Source: Candidatus Roizmanbacteria bacterium RIFCSPLOWO2_01_FULL_35_13 (GTDB taxonomy: Bacteria; Patescibacteriota; Microgenomatia; UBA1406; GWC2-37-13). From it: DNA of 48,054 bases. The notes under the pieces were generated by a model. That model had not been told where the DNA came from. It was given only the letters and a program-made list of their open reading frames with translations, and searched no databases. The stretch is from the NCBI GenBank assembly GCA_001789635.1, contig MGAF01000034.1:1-48054 (forward strand), given 5' to 3'. Below are positions 7,311-15,416 of the stretch, piece by piece. Position numbers and translations under genes: made by a program. Position 1 is the first letter of the stretch. The number at the start of each line of letters is the position of its first letter.

Positions 7311-7720
7311 ATGAAAGTTCTTGATTTATATTTTGAATATTTTCTGCCGAATTTTTTTTCCAGCACTTGCTCTTCTTTTTTAATCCTAACAAATTGAACG
7401 AGCAAAAGGATAAAAAATAGGGAGTATTGAATTAAGCTTCTTGATGGAAGAATAGCGCCAAAAACGGTGATCGAGGAAAAGAGATAAATAGGATTTCTGA
7501 ATTTGGAATATAATCCTGTCGTGACTAGACCTGTAGCCTTGGGCTTTACCGTAAAATATTTTCCCAACTGCTCACGCGCCAGCAGCCAAAATGGGAGAGA
7601 AGCGATGATTATAAATAATCCAATAAAATGAAGGTTGTCCCACTGTTTGGTTAAATAGTTATAAAAAATAATGAAGATCACAAACAGTACGTCAAAGTAA
7701 TAAGCCTTTATCATCTTCAT
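7307..7720 (-). CDS. Isoprenylcysteine carboxyl methyltransferase-like membrane protein
   Basis: The 137-aa protein has about four transmembrane helices. The C-terminal signature GLVTTGLYSKFRNPIYL followed by KKEEQVLEKKFGRKYSKYKS is the SAM-binding core of the ICMT/PEMT family. In bacteria these proteins are probable membrane methyltransferases with unknown substrates. It forms an ATGA-overlapping pair with the FMN-binding protein. The length is normal for short bacterial members. Confidence 0.75.
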   Translation of the reverse strand: MKMIKAYYFDVLFVIFIIFYNYLTKQWDNLHFIGLFIIIASLPFWLLAREQLGKYFTVKPKATGLVTTGLYSKFRNPIYLFSSITVFGAILPSRSLIQYSLFFILLLVQFVRIKKEEQVLEKKFGRKYSKYKSRTFI

Positions 7721-7789
7721 GAAGCAATTTTATCACAATATTTATCAAGTATATTCTTGTTTTGGACTGTTCGGTGAATCCATCTTCAA

Positions 7790-8318
7790 TTATTTGGCTG
7801 AAAATCTATTTTTCAGAAAAAATATTCCAATTCAGGTTAATAATCCGGAAAGAAAAACGGGAAAAGGAGAGGTTTTTTCACTTCTTAATTCGGTTTTTGG
7901 TTTACGCGGTTGGATGAGTAATCCGATGGTCTGTTTTTTGTCATGATGATCTGTAAATTCCAGTTCGACATCAAATTAGTTTTCTTTGTCGAAAGTATAT
8001 TCGAAATTTAAAGCCCCGTTTTTACCGGTTTTTTTTGTCTGTCTCAAGAATAACCTTATCTTTGGCTTCATCACCGGTAAAGGTATCAATAACTTTTATT
8101 TTTACCGGCAAATCAGGAATGCGACTTTTTAACTCATTGTCATTAAAAATATAAGACAATTTAACTTTTTCACCGACTAATGGAGATAGAGGATCTTGAA
8201 AAATATCTACAGTAACCGGGCCGCTTGCCTTTTGAACTCCTCCATGGGCAAAACTTGGCTTGTTAAAATTTAAGAAAATGATTAATAAAATTATTAGGGA
8301 AGAAAGCTTTATTAACAC
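7790..8318 (-). pseudogene. Decayed YtkA-like secreted protein gene
   Basis: The N-terminal 98 codons encode a signal peptide ending SFAHGG and a beta-sandwich-like domain (VDIFQDPLSPLVGEKVKLSY), as in YtkA-like periplasmic proteins. At an A-tract near 8022-8030 the frame shifts. The next frame continues coherently (KKTGKNGALNFEYTFDKEN), then hits TAA at 7976-7978, continues FDVELEFTDHHDKK, then meets TGA at 7832-7834 inside what would be the C-terminal TM helix. One frameshift plus two stops indicate a pseudogene. An opposing small open frame over this segment is a shadow. Confidence 0.7.
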
Positions 8319-8351
8319 TTTGATATTTTAACAAATGACTCATCTTTTTTT

Positions 8352-8609
8352 CTATTCTTTTGTTTTTTCGTACCAGGAATATAAATTTACGACATCTTTA
8401 TCTATCTTTTTTAATTCCTGGATAACTTTATCTCTTATTTCGAGCGAGGAAACTCTTAATGGAGAGTTTGATTTTAGCAACTTAGTTATTAAGTGAGTTA
8501 ATGATTGAGCTTTGTCAGGTTTGAGTCCAGCAGCAATCATCACTCTAATAATCTTAAACTCGCTATATTCTTCAATTGATCCGTCCCTTTTTATAACTTG
8601 CAGGTTCAT
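8352..8609 (-). CDS. Stand-alone ATP-cone-like domain protein (paralogue 1)
   Basis: From ATG 8609 the protein is 85 aa: VIKRDGSIEEYSEFKIIRVMIAAGL is the first part of an ATP-cone, the regulatory nucleotide-binding domain of ribonucleotide reductase and NrdR. The end is KKIDKDVVNLYSWYEKTKE. No NrdR zinc ribbon or catalytic domain is attached. A start at 8636 is possible, but 8609 matches the start of the paralogue at 19084. The role of isolated ATP cones is not known; sensing of ATP/dATP is inference. Confidence 0.7.
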   Translation of the reverse strand: MNLQVIKRDGSIEEYSEFKIIRVMIAAGLKPDKAQSLTHLITKLLKSNSPLRVSSLEIRDKVIQELKKIDKDVVNLYSWYEKTKE

Positions 8610-8737
8610 TTGAAAGATTATATCAGGTAAAAACAAAACTTAATATTGGTTTTTGAGTGTGTTTTAGTTATAATTATCCTGTTCTTTGATAATTTAGCGA
8701 TTTGATTATTTGTAATATTTGTGTACTTTATTTTTCC

Positions 8738-8850
8738 CCGGTAGCCCGCTCGCCATCGCTATCGCTCAGGTGATTAGCGGGCGAGCTCAACGGTATCATC
8801 CGTGTTACACAGCCGAGCCTGTGAGGCGTTGCGGGAGAGTAGCAGGTTGC
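8738..8850 (+). other. tRNA-like remnant interrupted by a palindromic repeat
   Basis: CCCCGGTAG, then a GC-rich palindrome (arms GCCCGCT at 8744-8750 and AGCGGGC at 8776-8782), then CTCAACGGTA. With the palindrome removed, the first 18 or so bases equal the 5' end of tRNA-Asn at 9103. Downstream bases cannot form a D stem, anticodon arm or T arm, so it is not a functional tRNA. The 3' part (GCGGGAGAGTAGCAGG) vaguely resembles the 3' end of 5S rRNA, but the rest does not. Probably duplicated and decayed RNA-gene DNA. Confidence 0.4.
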
Positions 8851-8857
8851 TTATAAT
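8829..8857 (+). promoter_or_regulatory. Promoter of the GIY-YIG gene and probably tRNA-Asn
   Basis: TTGCGG, 17-nt spacer, TATAAT, then 6 nt to the ATG at 8864: a leaderless arrangement. tRNA-Asn begins 2 nt after the GIY-YIG stop, so both may share this transcript. Confidence 0.55.
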
Positions 8858-8863
8858 GTTTTC

Positions 8864-9100
8864 ATGTTTTATACATATGTATTGAGGAGTAATAAAGATA
8901 AAAAACATTATATAGGAGCAACTAGAGATTTAAAAAATAGGGTAAGGAAGCATAATAACGGTTTAGTTGAGGCAACAAAACTAAGAAGACCATTAATTTT
9001 AATTTATTACGAGGCGTGTTTATCAGAAGCAAAAGCCTTTAAAAGGGAAAGGTATTTCAAAACTGGATTTGGTAGAAGATTTTTAAAAAGTAGAACGTAA
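8864..9100 (+). CDS. GIY-YIG domain nuclease, UPF0213-like
   Basis: This 78-aa protein opens with FYTYVLRSNKDKKHYIGATRDLKNRVRKHNNG. The GIY-YIG pair appears as Y-V and YIG, with the conserved Arg following (DLKNR) and the C-terminal FKRERYFKTG typical of the short UPF0213/endonuclease-like family. Length is normal. It has a leaderless promoter and sits directly before tRNA-Asn. These small proteins have a nuclease fold, but their substrate is generally unknown. Confidence 0.85.
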   Translation: MFYTYVLRSNKDKKHYIGATRDLKNRVRKHNNGLVEATKLRRPLILIYYEACLSEAKAFKRERYFKTGFGRRFLKSRT

Positions 9101-9102
9101 TA

Positions 9103-9174
9103 TCCCCGGTAGCTCAACGGTAGAGCAGGATCCTGTTAAGATCAAGGTTAGTGGTTCGAATCCACTCCGGGGAG
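9103..9174 (+). tRNA. tRNA-Asn(GUU), integration site of the mobile element
   Basis: The acceptor stem is TCCCCGG/CCGGGGA. The D arm is GCTC...GAGC, the anticodon loop CTGTTAA gives GUU, the T arm is AGTGG-TTCGAAT-CCACT, and the discriminator is G. CCA is not encoded. The anticodon stem's outer pair is mismatched (G27-A43). The opposing serine recombinase gene ends inside the tRNA 3' half, its last codons (LPGVDSNH) being antisense tRNA sequence. That is a hallmark of integrases at a tRNA attachment site. Confidence 0.93.
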
Positions 9175-10860
9175 CAAGGATAGATTCTCAAGCGAAAGGA
9201 AGTGTTGGTAGAGCGTTGTATCAGTCTTCTTTATAGGTTCTAACGATGGAATAATCTCAACTACTTTTTTATTCACGTCTTCAATTAGTTGAAATGGTTT
9301 TGGCACGTCAAGACTTAACGTTTTATTCATTAAAATTAGGTTCGAACCGATAGTGGCAAGTATTTGTTTTTTTGTTAAAAGGTCACCGTTTTTAAACCAA
9401 TAACGAGCATAACAGGCAAAATTAAAAGTTTTCTCTGATAATTCAACCCACTGATTGACCCGTTTATCAGTTCCACTTAACTTACTTTTTAATTCTTCTT
9501 TTTCATTCATTAAGGTCCCTTTTTGTTTTCTGAATTCGTCATCGGTAAGTAAGTTGTTATCTGAATTTTGTGGTGATATTTTCAGCTTAACCAGGTTGTC
9601 GATCCTTTTAACACAGTCGTTGTAAGCCTCTTGTAATGAGGTTAGCGTTGATTTTCTGTCTTCTGCCTCATTATCGTACATTTCATTAACGTGTTTGATT
9701 GCCCAGTCTTTAAATTCTTTGGCAATCTGGATTTTTGACAGATATTGATCAATCTGTTTTTCCAATTCTTCAGCTTTCAAACATTTTTGAGTACAGTTAG
9801 GATTTTTTCTTTTAGTACAGTGGTAGTAGATATAATGGAGCAGTTTCGGTTTCTTCATTTCTTCGATCAAGATTTTGCATTTTGGACAGGCATTTTTATT
9901 GTACGAAGCGAATTTATATTTACAGTTTGTACAAATTATTTGCCATTTTTCTTCACAGGTAACCAGACAGCTACATTCGCCGCATTTCACCATACCGGTA
10001 AAAGGAAATTCATGAGTCTTAGGTTTTGGCATGCCATTCCTACCTAAAAGAACTTGAACACGATCAAATTCGTCTTTAGTGATTATCGGTTCATGGCGTC
10101 CTTTATGCCATATTCCACTTCTGACAGGATACTCAAACATACCGTAGTAAAACGGATCTCTAAAAATTATGTAGATCGTACTTCTCGTCAGCGGATTACC
10201 ACCAACTCTTTTATGTTTTGGAGTTCTGTAACCATATTCGTTATTTAATATATCTCTGATTTTAGGAGGCGTGTATAATCCTGTCAGCATAAGGTCCCAG
10301 GCTTTTCTAATCAGTGGAAATCTAATAGGATCTTTCAGAATAGTCTTACTGCCTTTTTCAGCGTATTTGTCATTCATATAGCCAGGTTTAGCGCCTGACG
10401 GCATCCAGCCTTTTTCAGCCTTGGTTTTGAGTCCTCTTTTTACATTTTCACCTTTATTATCATTTTCCAGTTTTGCCGTACTGCAAAGTAAAGAAAAAAG
10501 AAATTTATCGTTAGGTGTGTTTCTAAAAACCTGACTTGGTGTTACGATCTCAACGAGCTTACCTATATCCAAAAGATATATCACTTGACCTGTGTCCACA
10601 GAATTTCTGGAAATACGATCCGGATTCCAAACTACTAAACCATTAGCTTTTCCAGATACTATCTGATCGATCATTTCGTTGAATACTGGCCTGCCTGGCG
10701 TTTTAGCTGATCGTGATTCTTCAAAATCATCAACTACAGTTAAGTTCTTTCTTTTGGAAAGCTCTGACAGTTCATTCTGTTGAGATTCGTTTGATAACAT
10801 CTGACGATCTTTATCTTCGGAGCTTTTTCTTCGATATGTAAAATACTTGATTGGATCCAT
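9148..10860 (-). CDS. Large serine recombinase (site-specific integrase)
   Basis: In this 570-aa protein the N-terminal resolvase domain has YRRKSS with the nucleophilic Ser at residue 13, then ESRSAKTPGRPVF and WNPDRISRN (about 78-86). The recombinase domain follows, then a zinc ribbon with CGEC, CTNC, CPKC and further Cys (about 290-350), and a coiled-coil region near 400-460, the standard large serine recombinase order. It catalyses attP x attB exchange through double-strand breaks. It reads towards and into tRNA-Asn, marking that tRNA end as one attachment site. The last residues are encoded by target DNA, so the C-terminus could differ before integration. Confidence 0.92.
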   Translation of the reverse strand: MDPIKYFTYRRKSSEDKDRQMLSNESQQNELSELSKRKNLTVVDDFEESRSAKTPGRPVFNEMIDQIVSGKANGLVVWNPDRISRNSVDTGQVIYLLDIGKLVEIVTPSQVFRNTPNDKFLFSLLCSTAKLENDNKGENVKRGLKTKAEKGWMPSGAKPGYMNDKYAEKGSKTILKDPIRFPLIRKAWDLMLTGLYTPPKIRDILNNEYGYRTPKHKRVGGNPLTRSTIYIIFRDPFYYGMFEYPVRSGIWHKGRHEPIITKDEFDRVQVLLGRNGMPKPKTHEFPFTGMVKCGECSCLVTCEEKWQIICTNCKYKFASYNKNACPKCKILIEEMKKPKLLHYIYYHCTKRKNPNCTQKCLKAEELEKQIDQYLSKIQIAKEFKDWAIKHVNEMYDNEAEDRKSTLTSLQEAYNDCVKRIDNLVKLKISPQNSDNNLLTDDEFRKQKGTLMNEKEELKSKLSGTDKRVNQWVELSEKTFNFACYARYWFKNGDLLTKKQILATIGSNLILMNKTLSLDVPKPFQLIEDVNKKVVEIIPSLEPIKKTDTTLYQHFLSLENLSLLPGVDSNH

Positions 10861-10926
10861 ATGTAAATCTAAATCTAATTTTCAGTATAGGAACTTAATA
10901 ACTTGATGTCAAGATTTAGAGCCTTA

Positions 10927-12696
10927 TTAGGCCTTATTATCTAAATTAAGCTGTTTATTATTACTCGTAGTAACGGAGTATATCTTTTGTTTACCTTTTA
11001 AAGTTAAGCTAATTTTTTTGGTCTCGTATAACTCTTGGATAGCGTTTTTTATAGTCGTATCGCCATATTTTCCTGATGGTTTCAATACGCTAATAATTTC
11101 TGTTTGGTTGTGGTTAGACTTAGAAAGTAAGTTTAGTATATCTTCTTGAGCTTCCTCTATTTTTGCCTTGTCTTCGTCAACAAACCCGGTAAATTTAAAA
11201 CCTATTTCGCCCAAACTGGAATCTGGTAAAGTAACAATAAACGATCCTAAAGGCAAGCTATTTCTTACATCGGTCTGTGATATTTTTAAAGTGGTATTAT
11301 CTTTTTTTTCAAGGATGACTACGCTGTCAACCATAGCTAAAATATCACTAGATCCTCTTAGTTGATCACCGCCGCTTTTTTTATAAAGACTTTCTTTACC
11401 ATGATGGTGGATAAAAATAATGGTTAGACCCTGACTCTGTAACTTTTTTAGTTGGTTTTGAACTTTGGATATAACCTGCGAACTGTTTTCATCGCCTTCA
11501 AATATTCGCCTGAAGCTGTCGATAATAAGTACATTAATCCCTTTTTCTTTAATAAATGAGGTTAACCTATCAATATAGGTATCCGTATCCAAAAAAAGAA
11601 AAGGCGATTCTATAAAAGATATCGACAAACCATTTAAGTTTAGCGTCATTTGTTTTAACCTTGAAATGGTGAGACTCAACGGTTCGTCTTTGGTAATGTA
11701 CAGTACGTTAGATTTTTCTGTAGAAAAGTGGTCGCAGAACTTGGAGCCGGAAGCCAAACAAACAGCCAAATATAATATTAACCAGCTTTTACCACTTTTT
11801 GGCCTACCCGAGAGACAAATAATGCCAGATTTAGGCATTAATTTATCCACTAACCAAAGGTTTTGTGGTATCGGCATTTTCTTCATTTCATCAAAAGAAA
11901 TGATCTCAAGCTCACGATTGGTCAACAGGTCATTCCTATATATAGACTGACTTTTTGACCTTAATTCGTTACTGGATATACTTTTGAAAACTGATTGTAA
12001 TTCTTGTTCTGACATCGGTGGTTTATTTAATGTATTCCAAGCTTGAAACATTGGCCATGCACCTGTTTGCCATTCGTCTTGCGAGAATAGGTTAAGAAGC
12101 TTGCCTGCCATAGAGGCAGCACTTACGTTTCTTTGACCTGCAAAAACACCTTTTAAAATATTTTGATCAAATTTTGCAGGATTAACTGACTGTTTATTTT
12201 TAATCCAATCTTTAACAAAATTAGGCAAGGCAATAATCGGTGTACTCGCATACGGTCCCATCAACCATTCATACTTTTTGTCACTTTCGTGTACAGATGG
12301 CGGTAGAACAATCAAGCCACCATTACTTTTTATATCAAGTCCCGGCCTTAGACCAGTATAGTTTTGTATTCCTTCTTCAAACTTAAAGAAATAATGAAAG
12401 CCACCGCCACCTGTTTTCGAAGTCAAAGTAGTCGTTCTATTAAAAGCTTCATTTGATCCGCCATGTCTTGGATCTATATCAACTACAATAATATTTGAGA
12501 TCTGTCCTGTTACGACTGCAATATTAGCGTCTGGATTTTCACTAAAAAACTTTACAACCTCGTCCTTTGTTGGTTTTTTGTTTTGATATTTAGCCCAATC
12601 TATTAGCGGCGTTTTATTCTTTGAAATAGGAATTATCGACCAATTTAGACTTTCGGAATAATATATTGCCTGTTGGAGTTTATTATTAATATCCAT
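10927..12696 (-). CDS. Primase-polymerase / RepA-like helicase replication protein of the element
   Basis: The 589-aa protein has three domains. Residues 10-165 form a bifunctional primase/polymerase domain with VVDIDPRHGG (Asp73, Asp75) and GGGGFHYFF. Residues about 280-490 are a RecA-type ATPase (AAA_25/RepA) with Walker A GRPKSGKSW at 297-305 and a Walker B (NVLIIDSF). A C-terminal winged-helix segment (about 520-575) completes it. This architecture is common in plasmids, satellites and integrative elements that initiate their own replication. It is preceded by the AAGAATAAAC leader also seen in front of neighbouring element genes. Confidence 0.85.
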   Translation of the reverse strand: MDINNKLQQAIYYSESLNWSIIPISKNKTPLIDWAKYQNKKPTKDEVVKFFSENPDANIAVVTGQISNIIVVDIDPRHGGSNEAFNRTTTLTSKTGGGGFHYFFKFEEGIQNYTGLRPGLDIKSNGGLIVLPPSVHESDKKYEWLMGPYASTPIIALPNFVKDWIKNKQSVNPAKFDQNILKGVFAGQRNVSAASMAGKLLNLFSQDEWQTGAWPMFQAWNTLNKPPMSEQELQSVFKSISSNELRSKSQSIYRNDLLTNRELEIISFDEMKKMPIPQNLWLVDKLMPKSGIICLSGRPKSGKSWLILYLAVCLASGSKFCDHFSTEKSNVLYITKDEPLSLTISRLKQMTLNLNGLSISFIESPFLFLDTDTYIDRLTSFIKEKGINVLIIDSFRRIFEGDENSSQVISKVQNQLKKLQSQGLTIIFIHHHGKESLYKKSGGDQLRGSSDILAMVDSVVILEKKDNTTLKISQTDVRNSLPLGSFIVTLPDSSLGEIGFKFTGFVDEDKAKIEEAQEDILNLLSKSNHNQTEIISVLKPSGKYGDTTIKNAIQELYETKKISLTLKGKQKIYSVTTSNNKQLNLDNKA

Positions 12697-12729
12697 GTTT
12701 ATTCTTATGGTTACGAATTTAACACTTGT

Positions 12730-12897
12730 TTACTTCCACCCTTTTTCTGAATATTTTTTTGGCATAGGATGATAAATCAGTTTAAAAACTGATAATAACT
12801 CAAAAGCCCTTTGATTGGCCTCTTGGATTGATAATTCTTTGTTAAACTTTTCTTTCCAAATCTGCCTGAATTCGTTTAGAGCCTCTTTACTTAACAT
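12730..12897 (-). CDS. Small element-backbone protein (55 aa), unknown function
   Basis: ATG at 12897 overlaps the end of the upstream DUF5659-like gene by 11 nt. The protein reads LSKEALNEFRQIWKEKFNKELS, then IQEANQRAFELLSVFKLIYHP: a two-helix protein. From memory, similar short proteins occur beside replication genes of plasmids and prophage-like elements. An upstream start (12981) would overlap the neighbour much more. No enzymatic motif is present, and the function is unknown. Confidence 0.65.
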   Translation of the reverse strand: MLSKEALNEFRQIWKEKFNKELSIQEANQRAFELLSVFKLIYHPMPKKYSEKGWK

Positions 12898-13168
12898 TAT
12901 CTGAACGAATAAATTTATAGCTGTCAGAATAAAGTCTTTTTTTAAGCTCTCGTTCCGCACTGAAAAGTTTAAGAGGTTCAATTTTAGCTTGACCTGACCA
13001 GAACTCTTGTATTAATGAATTAATGTTTTTAGATTTTTGAAAGACAAAAAGAAAGCGATTTGTATTTGCAATTTGACGAAGACCAAGAAGGATAATTCCT
13101 TTGGCAAAAAGATAAATAGCTAAGGAAAAATCAAAAGTTTGAAAGTTATTTTTATCCTGATATTCCAT
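12887..13168 (-). CDS. DUF5659-like mobile-element protein
   Basis: The 93-aa protein reads FQTFDFSLAIYLFAKGIILLG, then NRFLFVFQKSKNINSLIQEFW and ERELKKRLYSD. The order of a short hydrophobic helix, an F-x-F strand and a terminal R-x-L-K-x-x-L-Y helix matches what I recall of DUF5659 proteins found in plasmids and integrated elements. It overlaps the 55-aa gene by 11 nt and shares an AAGAATAAAA leader with the primase and the 13958 gene, consistent with one element operon. Function unknown. Confidence 0.65.
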   Translation of the reverse strand: MEYQDKNNFQTFDFSLAIYLFAKGIILLGLRQIANTNRFLFVFQKSKNINSLIQEFWSGQAKIEPLKLFSAERELKKRLYSDSYKFIRSDNVK

Positions 13169-13265
13169 ATTTATTTTATTCTTGAAATAGAGCGAATGAA
13201 ATCTACAAACAGAGTATATATTGGAGCTTTGTAAAAGTATGTAAGTTGAGTTCGACTAAATAAAA

Positions 13266-13958
13266 TTACTTTTTAAGAAGGTTGTTTAATTCAGGCAAAC
13301 GAATTATTCTTGTTTTTATTTTTTTTGCGTATTTTGTGTATGAGTGATAGATTTGTTTAATTGACGTTTCGTTAACCTTTCCATTTGGATCGTTAACATT
13401 AAACTCAATCTTAATTCTGTCAGCTATTTGTGAAAAAGGTAGTTTATCCTTATCCCGTAACTCAAGAATTCTTTTAATTCTTTTAGTGTCAATTTTACTT
13501 TCATTTAGAAAATCTGGATTCTGAAAATAATTTTTTATTTTTTTATAAAAGCCTTTCTTTTTTTCCCAATTTATCTTTATCCAATCAACAAGGTTAGTTT
13601 TTTCGATTGGTTTTGTGATTTTGAATGTTACATTCAACCCGTCCTCTGACTCTGTGATTATCGGATCAGATATAGGCTTTTCTTTAAAAGGTAAAATCTT
13701 ACCTGTAGCAACAAAATATTTAAGTTCGTTTTTCCAGCCATATAACCTGTATTCGCCAAATAGACGAATAACTTCATCAAAAAATAAAGCCTTTTTATTA
13801 TCATCCCAATTTGCGTTATATATGAGTTCAAATCCAAAATAATCAGGTAAGTTATTTGAATCTAGACCAACTTTTTTCCTAGCTTTTTTCACTCTTGTTT
13901 TAAAATCAAGATCAGTAGTCCAAAGTAAAGTAATAGGATCGGTAAACTGTTTTGACAT
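13266..13958 (-). CDS. Element protein of unknown function with possible C-terminal HTH
   Basis: The 230-aa protein is not recognised. The N-terminal half is a mixed alpha/beta segment (FGFELIYNANWDDNKKALFFDEVIRLFGEYRLYGWK). The C-terminal 70 residues, with DKDKLPFSQIADRIKIEFN then VNETSIKQIYHSYTKYAKK, look like a helix-turn-helix followed by a basic helix, so DNA binding is plausible. It sits between the DUF5659-like gene and the XRE regulator, and its leader GATAAGAATTAAAATAAAC resembles those of neighbouring element genes. Confidence 0.6.
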   Translation of the reverse strand: MSKQFTDPITLLWTTDLDFKTRVKKARKKVGLDSNNLPDYFGFELIYNANWDDNKKALFFDEVIRLFGEYRLYGWKNELKYFVATGKILPFKEKPISDPIITESEDGLNVTFKITKPIEKTNLVDWIKINWEKKKGFYKKIKNYFQNPDFLNESKIDTKRIKRILELRDKDKLPFSQIADRIKIEFNVNDPNGKVNETSIKQIYHSYTKYAKKIKTRIIRLPELNNLLKK

Positions 13959-14032
13959 GTTTATTTTAATTCTTATCGTTAAGTTAGGAATATTCTATCA
14001 GTTAATGCCGGCCGAAGATGATGAAAGCTTAA

Positions 14033-14254
14033 TTAGAGCGAAAGAAATTCAGAAGATTTAAGACCACAAGCCTTAACAATTCGGTAGATCGTAAATATCG
14101 GAGTGTTCGATTTTCCTTGTTCAATTCTACCCATGTAGGTTCGATGAATGCCAACCTTATCAGCAAATTGTTCTTGTGATAATCCAGTCTGTCTGCGAAG
14201 AAATTTTACTCTTTGTCCAAATTTTTTAAGGAAGACTTCTTTGGATAATTTCAT
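14033..14254 (-). CDS. XRE-family transcriptional regulator
   Basis: This 73-aa protein is a single Cro/C1-type helix-turn-helix: FGQRVKFLRRQTGLSQEQFA, then DKVGIHRTYMGRIEQGKSNT. This is the minimal repressor size. TATAAT lies 6 nt upstream of the ATG, so the mRNA is probably leaderless. It lies at the distal end of the integrated element and is the likely repressor of the element operon. No operator was identified. Confidence 0.85.
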   Translation of the reverse strand: MKLSKEVFLKKFGQRVKFLRRQTGLSQEQFADKVGIHRTYMGRIEQGKSNTPIFTIYRIVKACGLKSSEFLSL

Positions 14255-14363
14255 GAAGCGATTATAGATATCTGCACCCTGACAGTCTACATACGATCCG
14301 TGTTAGTTATCTCTTGATTTTACTGTTGTATAGGTCTATATTATTTTTATTAATTAAATAAAT

Positions 14364-14645
14364 ATGAGAGTTATTTTTAACTTTTTGGATTTTATCTTTA
14401 CGTTACCTTTTAAAATTGTCTTTTTGCCAATTACCATTCCATTAAAAATCATTAGTGGTTTATTTAGGTCTTTTGGTTTAGGTAAAAAATGTCCTCGATG
14501 TGGAAGTTTGCGACTGACTGAAGTAAAACCAGACTTCTACAGTAAATATATGGCGGCAAGTACTATGTTATGGGCCGGAGCTGGACAAAAACCAAAAAAT
14601 CTTAATGTCTGTAAATCTTGTGATTTTTCCTGGGAAGATAGATAA
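14364..14645 (+). CDS. Membrane-associated zinc-ribbon protein
   Basis: The 93-aa protein has one or two N-terminal hydrophobic helices (residues 5-38). Then come CPRCGSLRLTEVKPDF and CKSCDFSWED, two CxxC knuckles forming a zinc ribbon. No enzyme motif is present. The name reflects what is visible; the partner is unknown. It is transcribed opposite to both neighbouring element genes, so it may mark the end of the mobile element. Confidence 0.6.
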   Translation: MRVIFNFLDFIFTLPFKIVFLPITIPLKIISGLFRSFGLGKKCPRCGSLRLTEVKPDFYSKYMAASTMLWAGAGQKPKNLNVCKSCDFSWEDR

Positions 14646-14677
14646 ATTAATTTCCAAAATAAATAAGAATAAAATTG

Positions 14678-15415
14678 TTATAAATAGACTCTTTTATCTA
14701 TTAGGATTTTCCCATTTGCAGATTTGTCGTTTATAAGTTCTATTACTAAATTAGCAACATCTTCAGGTTTGCCTAATTTACCTTTCTTTATTAATCCCTT
14801 TTCTTCTTCAGGTGTAAAAACCTCATTAAATAAATCTGTTTTTGTTGGAGTAGGAATAACAGCGTTTACTCTTATTCCAGTTAGTACAAGTTCCTTTGAG
14901 AGTCCAACTGTAAAATTTGTTACCCCAGCTTTAACCATACCGTAAATTACAAATTTTGGTTCAGTATATTCTGGAAATCCAATTCGTGACGAAATATTAA
15001 TTATTACTGGATTTTTTGAATGTTTGAGATAAGGAATTGAATATTTTGAAAATAGAAAAATAGATTTAAGGTTTGTATTAATCATCTGATCTCAAACTTT
15101 TGTATCGTAAGTTTCTATTTCACCGAATAAATCAATTCCTGCATTATTAACAACCACGTCAATCGTATTGAACTTTTTGATAGTTTCGTTTATTACTTCT
15201 TTAACGTCTTTTTCTTCACCTACATTTGCCTTTATTGTAAAAATATCACTATGTTGATTTTCTAATAGTTTAGCCAATTTTTCATTGGATTTATATACTC
15301 CGACGACCTTATAACCTAATTCAACAAACTTAATGGCAATAGCTTTGCCTATACCTCGTGATACTCCGGTAATAATAGCAATTGGTTTTTGTTTTGGATT
15401 ATGTGTTTCGATCAT
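14678..15415 (-). pseudogene. SDR family oxidoreductase gene interrupted by one in-frame TGA
   Basis: Two frames read as one protein. The first part has TGVSRGIGKA (cofactor site) and NNAG. The second has the catalytic Ser region (IINISSRIG) and YGMVKAG (Tyr-x-x-x-Lys). They are joined in the same frame by TGA at 15092-15094, between KV and DQMINTNL. Classical SDRs commonly carry Trp near this position, so a TGG-to-TGA change is the simplest cause. No other damage is visible. As drawn the gene makes no active enzyme unless the stop is read through. It lies 1 nt after the serine hydrolase gene in the same orientation. Confidence 0.75.
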
Positions 15416-15416
15416 T

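Noticed and set aside
7719-7946. Plus-strand 75-codon open frame
   Set aside because: It opposes the 3' part of the decayed YtkA-like gene, whose broken frames give coherent protein sequence, so this frame is a shadow.
8738-8850. A complete 5S rRNA or a functional tRNA
   Set aside because: Only short ends resemble these RNAs. The required arms do not form and the length agreement with 5S is coincidental.
12898-12981. Longer start for the 55-aa element protein
   Set aside because: It would overlap the upstream DUF5659-like gene by about 95 nt. The ATG at 12897 gives an 11-nt overlap instead.
14678-15415. Genome-wide reassignment of TGA to Trp
   Set aside because: At least four gene pairs overlap as ATGA (263, 2804, 7310, 43946) and ordinary proteins use TGG, so TGA is a working stop. 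The Trp-position TGAs are treated as local lesions or variants.
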